Below, piece by piece: positions 58,706 through 64,000 of a stretch of DNA of 64,000 nt (its first letter is position 1; every line of letters begins with the position of its first letter). Under the pieces are notes generated by a model. It saw only the letters and a program-made list of their open reading frames with translations. It had not been told where the DNA came from and searched no databases. Origin of the DNA: Paulinella micropora (lineage: Eukaryota > Cercozoa > Imbricatea > Euglyphida > Paulinellidae); assembly GCA_019918135.1 (NCBI GenBank), contig WBZZ01000391.1, positions 363,501 to 427,500 on the forward strand. The letters run 5' to 3'. The translations under genes and the position numbers were made by a program.

Positions 58706-58938
58706 ATGCTGTCGGGCCAGCCCAGGCCCAAGATCCCGCTGGCCTACACGGGGCCCGTCGGTACCCAGGCCACGCTGGATCTCTTGGCCGACCTAACCTT
58801 GCTAGGCCAAGGCACGTACGGCTCGGTGTTCAAGTGGGGGAAGCGCGCCCTGAAGCTAGTGAAAGATTGTTCCCGCGAGGAGGAGGGGGGCTAGTACGAG
58901 CGGCTACAACGGCTCGGGGTGGCAGCATCGCCCTGATA
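58706..58938 (+). pseudogene. Protein kinase N-lobe, truncated at the insert's right junction
   Basis: From the ATG at 58706, LLGQGTYGSVFKWGKRALKLVKD shows the glycine-rich loop (G-x-G-x-x-G-x-V) and the ATP-binding lysine (ALK). A stop or frame change lies at the G6 run near 58886-58893, after which YERLQRLGV looks like the expected helix C. Sequence then switches to AT-rich Helitron DNA. The rest of the kinase, including its catalytic loop, is missing. It may be a viral Ser/Thr kinase, but the subfamily cannot be told from the N-lobe. Confidence 0.65.
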
Positions 58939-58980
58939 TTTCTTCCCACACTTCAAACTCCTCCTCACTGACTCAACCTA

Positions 58981-60096
58981 GGTCTTCATCCAGCAACGCG
59001 ATAGATGGGGATGTGACAGGTTTTCATCTAGAAGTTCCTGGCTATTTGTTCCTCTCATTCATGCATCCTTAGATAGGATACGGAGAATACCACGCCGTCT
59101 TTATGACGCTGAAACCTATATCCCACCAGTTCTTTGGGAAATGCTTGTTCGTGCATACACTCACGATTTTCGAAGGAGAAATATCCTGTCAGTGCAAGAC
59201 ATCAGTCCCTCTCTCAACGACCTCGATTATATTCAATATCATCACCAAGAGTTCTTGCTGCTTAGTAATGAGTCAATGCATGACGGACGACTATATATAC
59301 TGCTGTCACGTATTGCTGAAATTGCACGTCGCCTCGACCTGCCAAATCCTACTGCAGTGAAAAGAGCAATCAACGACTGGTTTCGATCTGAACACGAGCT
59401 CGTGTTTCACTTCTTTATGGACATCAACGGATACGATTCTATGACAGCTGACATTGCAGCACTTCTCCCTTCTCCTTCTCCTACGCAAGCATTACAAGGA
59501 AACCAAGGCCTAGGCTGGGGAACCCGTTTTGATAATAGAGCTTCCTGGCTCCTCACACCCCTGGTTCATGCTGCTCTTGATTTAGAAACACCCCTGGTTC
59601 ATGCTGATCTCCTCGTCTTTTCCTTGCTCAGGAATTCCTCCCTTCAGAAATCTGGATGCTCCTTGTCCATATTCTGAAGCACTTATTTCATTCTGAAAAT
59701 ATTCCTGTCATATCTATTATTCTTGAATGTCCCACACGACCACTGTCATCTGAACTTCAAGATCAAATTCTCTCACATCCATCCCTTCCTCCTTGCTTCA
59801 CAGCTGTGATTAATCTTTGCCATCAAATCGCTTCCAATCCTTCCCACAATCCTGCACAGATTTCCCAAGAAATTCTCCTGTTATCACATCATAATCACAT
59901 ATCAGCACTACATGATACAGTCGAATCTTTTTATACTGTGTCATCTTCATCAGCAAGATCAAATAATACTTCGAACTCTTCAAGTTCATTTCCTTCTCAG
60001 ATAGTCGACGTCGCGCTTATTATGCTTTTTACAAAATTATTAATAAAATTTTATTTAAATTGCAACGTTAAATTGAAATACAAACTAATATGTTAA
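58981..60096 (+). pseudogene. Helitron gene C-terminal exons
   Basis: After an acceptor-like ACTCAACCTAG, the frame VFIQQRDRWGCDRF runs through SSWLFVPLIHASLD to about 59600. A related unit (WGTRFDNRASWLLTPLVHAALD) recurs near 59516-59580, so the segment has an internal repeat. A second exon probably begins after GCTCAG at 59630 (EFLPSEIWML) and runs to 60096 in another frame. I do not recognise a domain; the region is the likely continuation of the RING exon before the insert. Confidence 0.5.
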
Positions 60097-60130
60097 TATA
60101 TATATTTCGCCGGTACCGGTACATATGTTA

Positions 60131-60173
<43 letters not shown>

Positions 60174-60583
60174 TCTGGATACTTTTAAATGAATCTCCAT
60201 TAATAAATTATTAAAAACGATGTGGCTGCAGGACGGAGCCGCGATGTGGCATTTTCTAGTTTCACTAAATCTTATATGTGAGCAGCCGTCGTCTTCGTGC
60301 TGTCTCAAAACCCTCCGAAGCGAGGAGAACGGCACGCAGGCTGGGGAAATTGGAAAAGAAAAAAGCAGTTTTAGCAGCAAATGTACCGCAAAAGTCAGGC
60401 CTATCAAACTAAGAAAAGGAAACGGCTGCACAATAAAATTATCGCAAGGAAACGGCTGCGACAAGGGCAAAATGGAAAAGTGTGCAATTAATTATGACGT
60501 AAAGAACGGTGACAACATTGTGTTTAGAAAGAAGAAACGGCAGGCAGACATCGGACAGAAAAAATTGTTTCGTGTGAGTGTTT

Positions 60584-60615
<32 letters not shown>

Positions 60616-61900
60616 GCACGTGTGTTTGTGTGTGTGCGCGTGTGTATGTCTGTGCACGTGTGTGTGGTGTGTGGTGCGCACTCTGCCTGTACATGTGTGT
60701 GTCTGTGTGTCATAGCATGTGTGTGAAGTACTAGTGTCTGTGTGTGTGCACCTAGTGCCTTGACGTGAGTGTGTGAGAGTAGTATAATATGAAATTTTTA
60801 AGGTCATTTTTCGTGCCTCAAAATAACCTTAAAACTTTCATTTGTCTTCTCCTATTCATTTCCCGCAAATCAATACTAAGCAACAAAACAGCAAAATAAA
60901 AAAAGCAAATTTTTTGATAAATACAAGAAAGCACAATAAAGAAATATTTCCTTCTCTTCATTTCGCTTTTAAATAAAAACAAGAAAAAGTTTAAAATTTT
61001 TTTTTAGGTTTTTAAATAAAAACAAAATAAATACAAAGAAACAAAAACAACCAAATAGCCTTATACAGCACACTTATAGAAAACATATTTTATCATCGAA
61101 TTACCTTTTTGAAGTCTGCTCCAGTCTCCTCCACCTACCACACACAAGTGTGGTATGAGTAAATCTCTTTGAATGAAAGTGGGCTTTTCTGAAAGAACTA
61201 AACATTCGACAATCTTGGGGGTATCCCTTTTTCCGAAATTTTCCATGAAGTATATGGACTTTTTTGAAAACGTGTGGAAATGAAAGGAAATCAATTCACT
61301 GATTGCAGAACATATAAAAATAATATTAAAACATGTTTTTATTAATTGTAATACACTTTAACTTCATCTTCAGAGGTGGGCAGGAACCGGTCCGACACGG
61401 TAATCTTTCTCCTTTTTCATAGTCCCGGCTACTATGAATCTATGATGATAACAATGCCCAACATGCAGAATTTGCTTTTAATTTTGTTTATCTTTGTTTG
61501 CATTAAGCATTTTACTTTATTATGATAATAAACATTGCTTTTACCTACAATAAATTCCCCCGGGGGGGGGGAGGGGGGGAGGGGGGAACGGGGGAGGAAG
61601 AGAAGTGCGATGTCGCCACGCAAAATACATAGATTCTACAACAAAATTTCTTTAATTACTAAAAAAAATAATAAATCTAACTCCGTAATATCATACTAAC
61701 TAAATTAGAAGTTTGTTTAACTCTTGCACGCGACAAACGTTCTTAATCCCGCTTTCGACCATAACAAACCTGCCAGTGCAAAAAATTACGATTAATACTA
61801 CACTACTACAAAGAAAAAAAACACAAAACAAATTCAAACATCTTTCAGATGAAGGAGAAAAGTGAAAGCTATGCAAACTACCTGGTGCGTGCATTTGAAG
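60097..61900. other. Host-like AT-rich DNA with microsatellites
   Basis: A TA run at about 60137-60167, TG repeats at about 60590-60720, and G-rich tract at 61559-61595. AAGGAAACGGCTGC occurs twice (60415-60428, 60446-60459). No gene is supported. The 95-bp Polinton-like sequence lies at 61097-61190. Confidence 0.6.
61097..61190. repeat. Copy of Polinton left subterminal sequence
   Basis: It matches 12167-12262, including the hairpin TACCACAC-ACAA-GTGTGGTA and GAA.GAAAGTGGGCTTT-like block (GAATAAAAGTGGGCTTT in the Polinton). No terminal repeat or Polinton gene is seen beside it. Confidence 0.8.
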
Positions 61901-62524
61901 TTAGCGCCGAGTCAGCGCAAGCGATGCTAAAACAAACTCCCATGCGTTAGGTGAGCTGGGGGCGGTGAGACCGGTGCCGCGTTGGGGGGTGGAAGGTGAG
62001 TTACCAGCAGACAGAGCGCCAGCTGCCATCCGCGCGATGAGATCCTCCAGCAAGCTTTCTCTCTCGCTCTTACTATTTTTGTTGTTGTTGTTGTTGTTGT
62101 TGTTGTTGCTGTTGTTGTTGCTGTTGTTGTTGTTGTTGTTATCATTATCATCATAGTTTTTCTTGTTCTTGTTATTCTTCTTCTTCTTCTTCTTCTTCAC
62201 TCTCTCGTTCTCTTCTTCTGAGCTCTCCTCCTCCTCCTCCTCCTCCTCCTCCTCCTTCTCCTTCTTCGAATTCTTCCTCTTTCTTCTCTCCTCTTCCCGT
62301 TGTCGCTTCTCTTGCGCCTCTTTTTCCTTCCGATCTTGCGCTTCTTTTTTCTTCCTTTCCTCCTCTCTCAACTTTCTTTCTTCTGCTAGCATTTCCTTAA
62401 TGGATGCGGCTTGTTCTGACATTGCCTTGTTCACAAGATCCTGAACGACTTCTTTCGACACGCCGGCGGACGAACTACCCTGAATACAATACCGGTCGCC
62501 GTTGTTTTGAAAGAAGTCGTTCAT
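61901..62524 (-). CDS. Low-complexity charged protein or exon
   Basis: From the ATG at 62524 an open frame of about 207 codons has a short normal N-terminus (MNDFFQNNGDRYCIQ, then SKEVVQDLVNKAMSEQ), a long Glu/Lys/Arg helix, poly-Glu, poly-Lys and an Asn-rich tract encoded by CCT/TTC/GTT microsatellites, then ESLLEDLIARMAAGALS. The unique ends look coding, but microsatellites alone can keep a frame open. It may be part of another transposon or gene. Function unknown. Confidence 0.4.
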   Translation of the reverse strand: MNDFFQNNGDRYCIQGSSSAGVSKEVVQDLVNKAMSEQAASIKEMLAEERKLREEERKKKEAQDRKEKEAQEKRQREEERRKRKNSKKEKEEEEEEEEEESSEEENERVKKKKKKKNNKNKKNYDDNDNNNNNNSNNNSNNNNNNNNNKNSKSERESLLEDLIARMAAGALSAGNSPSTPQRGTGLTAPSSPNAWEFVLASLALTRR

Positions 62525-62583
62525 TTCTTGCGAACAAGGCAGTGGCAGAACAAACCAACAGCAACGACAACAACAACAACAAA

Positions 62584-62585
<2 letters not shown>

Positions 62586-62651
<66 letters not shown>
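62586..62651. repeat. AAT microsatellite 1
   Basis: About 22 AAT/TAA units. Confidence 0.95.
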
Positions 62652-62824
62652 GTGTATCTCCTGCCAATTGCTGAGCCAAAAGGCCATGTGCATCCAGTCC
62701 TCCATTCCATAAGGAAAGTCTCCACACCAATCGGTGGAATAAAGGAAGTGACGGCATAGAACATTACTCTAGGAGCTTTATACCAATCAGCCCATGGAAA
62801 GGGACCGATGGCCTATGTACTCCC

Positions 62825-62918
<94 letters not shown>
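62825..62918. repeat. AAT microsatellite 2
   Basis: About 31 AAT/TAA units, 170 bp from the first AAT run. Confidence 0.95.
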
Positions 62919-63158
62919 GTTTGAAAAAAAAATGTCAGCGCTTCCCGTTAGAGAGATTATACTCGGAAAAAAAAAGACAGGGAAAGGCTCACTGATAGAA
63001 TGCCACACACACTAGCTAGCCATACTAAAGCTAGTAGCTATACTCCCCTCTCTAAACTATATGCTGCGGCGCCCAAAGAGACCTTTTGCCCCCCCCCCGG
63101 GGGGGCCCCCCCCCTCACAAAAAAAAAGAAAAAGAAGAAGGAGTAGGAAAGATTATAC

Positions 63159-63694
63159 CTCCAACGACATGTCCACTTCATCAGCGTCGACCGCGGGCTT
63201 TTTGGACTTCGGCTTGCCTAGTCACGTCAGAAATTAGAAACACTGAAAAAAAAGCACAAAAAAAAGATGAAATTTGCTAGTACCTGGCTTTTTCTTGCTG
63301 GACCCCTTAGGCATAGGAGGCTCAGGGGTCTCTTCTTCTTCAGGGACGTCTGGAACGTCTGGAACATCGTCGACGTCGATGGATTCTGCACAAAGAACCA
63401 AACAATATTACATACATCCTTCATTTTTCATTACATACAATGTTGCTACCGAATCTCAGTTTTTTTGGCCTGCCCGAAGAGCGAGGCTCAGTCGGGCCCT
63501 TTTTTTGATTCTTCTTCTAAAGTTTCAGGCGAGCATGCAGTAAATATGCAAAATAAAGAAAAGGAAGATGCAAAAAAAAACAAAAACAAAAACAAAAACA
63601 AAAACAAAACAAAAAAAAACAAAAAAAAAAAAAAAAGATGGAGCTGGTGGAGAAGAAGAATAATAACATGTATATGAAGAAGAAAAAGAAAAAT

Positions 63695-63730
<36 letters not shown>

Positions 63731-64000
63731 AGAAGAAGAAGAAGAAGAAGAAGAAGAAGAAATGACCTTGTTTGCTTCGTACAGAAGCAAAAGCTCCCGC
63801 TTCCGCCAGTTGCAAATCATAGGCGGGTTCGTGGGGTTACCGACGTAGAGGAGCCACGCGGGCTTCACCTGCTTCTCGAAGTCCATCGGCGACGGATCAA
63901 GCATGCAAGAGTGTTTAAGGTTAAAACCAAAAAAACCCATGAGCTGATATTGGATTTCGTCAGCCTTGCCATCGCCGTCAGTGTCGACCTCGCGCGCAGC
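63159..64000 (-). CDS. Multi-exon gene of unknown function (right edge, partial)
   Basis: Exons on the minus strand: 64000-63767 (open at the edge), 63516-63450, 63385-63284 and 63217-63159. All have GT/AG borders (TTTAG, TGCAG, CTAG acceptors) and the phases agree (0, 1, 1, 0). Exon 1 begins EVDTDGDGKADEI, an EF-hand-like loop, and includes WLLYVGNPTNPP. Later exons are basic/acidic with SSGRPKKLRF (AT-hook-like), repeated DVPDVPDVP and KPKSKKP. Its short last exon may lie at about 63062-63073 (four codons to TAG). The first intron carries a long GAA/TTC microsatellite. The 5' end is beyond the window. I do not recognise the family. Confidence 0.7.
63572..63761. repeat. AAAAAC and GAA microsatellites within intron
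   Basis: An AAAAC-type run at about 63574-63636 and a GAA run at about 63695-63762, inside the first intron of the right-edge gene. Confidence 0.9.

Larger units (their letters stand above)
44046..58938. other. GC-rich alien insert (about 14.9 kb), virus-like
   Basis: Composition switches abruptly at both ends. Inside are closely packed, intronless-looking genes on both strands with ATTAAA poly(A)-like signals (49313-49318 plus; about 44714-44719 minus), several secreted glycoprotein-like genes, regulatory-type genes (F-box, RING, kinase) and minisatellites. The right end cuts a kinase gene. Gene content and compactness suggest a large DNA virus fragment, but no capsid, polymerase or terminase gene is visible, so the source is not proven. 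Most genes show one frame change, usually near G/C runs. Confidence 0.6.
36926..60096 (+). mobile_element. Helitron (rolling-circle transposon), interrupted by a GC-rich insert
   Basis: It is identified by a Rep/helicase gene with HUH nuclease, paired tyrosines and PIF1-type helicase, plus RING fingers and C-terminal exons. The coding order is continuous up to about 44045 and resumes at 58981. Termini were not defined: I do not see a clear 5'-TC or 3'-CTRR with hairpin at a host junction. A CCGGTACCGG palindrome at 60108-60120 is a weak candidate for the 3' end region. Confidence 0.8.

Noticed and set aside
57819-58731. Frames through the 58.0-58.2 kb tandem repeat
   Set aside because: The repeat unit is open in several frames and both strands, so the peptides are meaningless.
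44046-58938. Assignment of the GC-rich insert to herpesviruses
   Set aside because: Gene types are suggestive, but no capsid, terminase, polymerase or glycoprotein B gene is present, so I name no family.
60100-60135. Helitron 3' end at the CCGGTACCGG palindrome
   Set aside because: A hairpin is present, but no CTRR followed by a T host junction could be fixed, so it is only mentioned as weak.
60220-60807. Frames including VCVCVCV and THTHTH runs
   Set aside because: They are kept open by the TG microsatellite, and the non-repeat part shows no domain.
62475-63015. Poly-Ile, poly-Tyr and poly-Leu frames
   Set aside because: They are translations of AAT microsatellites.
1-64000. tRNA and rRNA genes
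   Set aside because: I noticed no cloverleaf with conserved A and B boxes and no rRNA-like sequence by eye; a covariance search was not possible.

Overview
The window is eukaryotic DNA built from nested mobile and virus-like elements. Signs of a eukaryote are GT-AG introns of 44-87 nt in several genes, a Helitron, a Polinton/Maverick with 6-bp target duplications, TATA boxes and abundant microsatellites. I cannot name the host; a microsatellite-rich metazoan is my best guess.

Region 1 (1-12009, continued at 32984-35860): an AT-rich element, called E1 here, running off the left edge. It carries an almost perfect inverted repeat of at least 3.3 kb (1-3325 versus 6713-about 10037) around a 3.4-kb unique segment. 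Each arm encodes an archaeo-eukaryotic-type primase, an SF2 helicase resembling herpesvirus origin-binding proteins, and a small AT-hook protein. At its right end is a gene (broken by frame changes) resembling telomere resolvases (protelomerases), next to a 0.4-kb palindrome. Together these suggest a linear DNA element with hairpin ends. I regard this as the most novel content of the window.

Region 2 (12010-32977): a complete Polinton/Maverick (a virus-like transposon) inserted into a non-coding part of E1. Its 156-158 bp terminal inverted repeats are flanked by the duplicated hexamer ACCGAC. It encodes an rve integrase, protein-primed PolB, packaging ATPase, adenain-like protease, penton and double-jelly-roll major capsid proteins, a pX-like basic protein, a long fibre ending in a phage-type S74 chaperone domain, and an AT-hook gene with two tiny introns. 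Three structural genes share an upstream motif and hairpins, probably a late-gene control signal. Frame changes in the fibre, penton, PolB and a small gene suggest decay or homopolymer sequencing errors.

Region 3 (about 36.3-44.05 kb and 58.98-60.1 kb): a Helitron-type Rep/helicase gene with introns, RING fingers and several frame changes. It is split by Region 4 (about 44.05-58.94 kb), a strongly GC-rich segment with compact, apparently intronless genes on both strands: an F-box/LRR protein, a coiled-coil protein with a RING in another frame, a Cys-rich EGF glycoprotein, a Ser/Pro-rich anchored glycoprotein, a PC-esterase-like secreted protein and the first part of a protein kinase cut at the right junction. 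It also holds minisatellites and an inverted repeat. It looks like a fragment of a large DNA virus or other alien genome, but I cannot identify it, and a chimeric assembly must be excluded.

Region 4 is followed by the Helitron C-terminal exons and by host-like DNA (60.1-64 kb): microsatellites, a 95-bp sequence shared with the Polinton's left end, a low-complexity reading frame and a well-supported multi-exon gene on the minus strand at the right edge.
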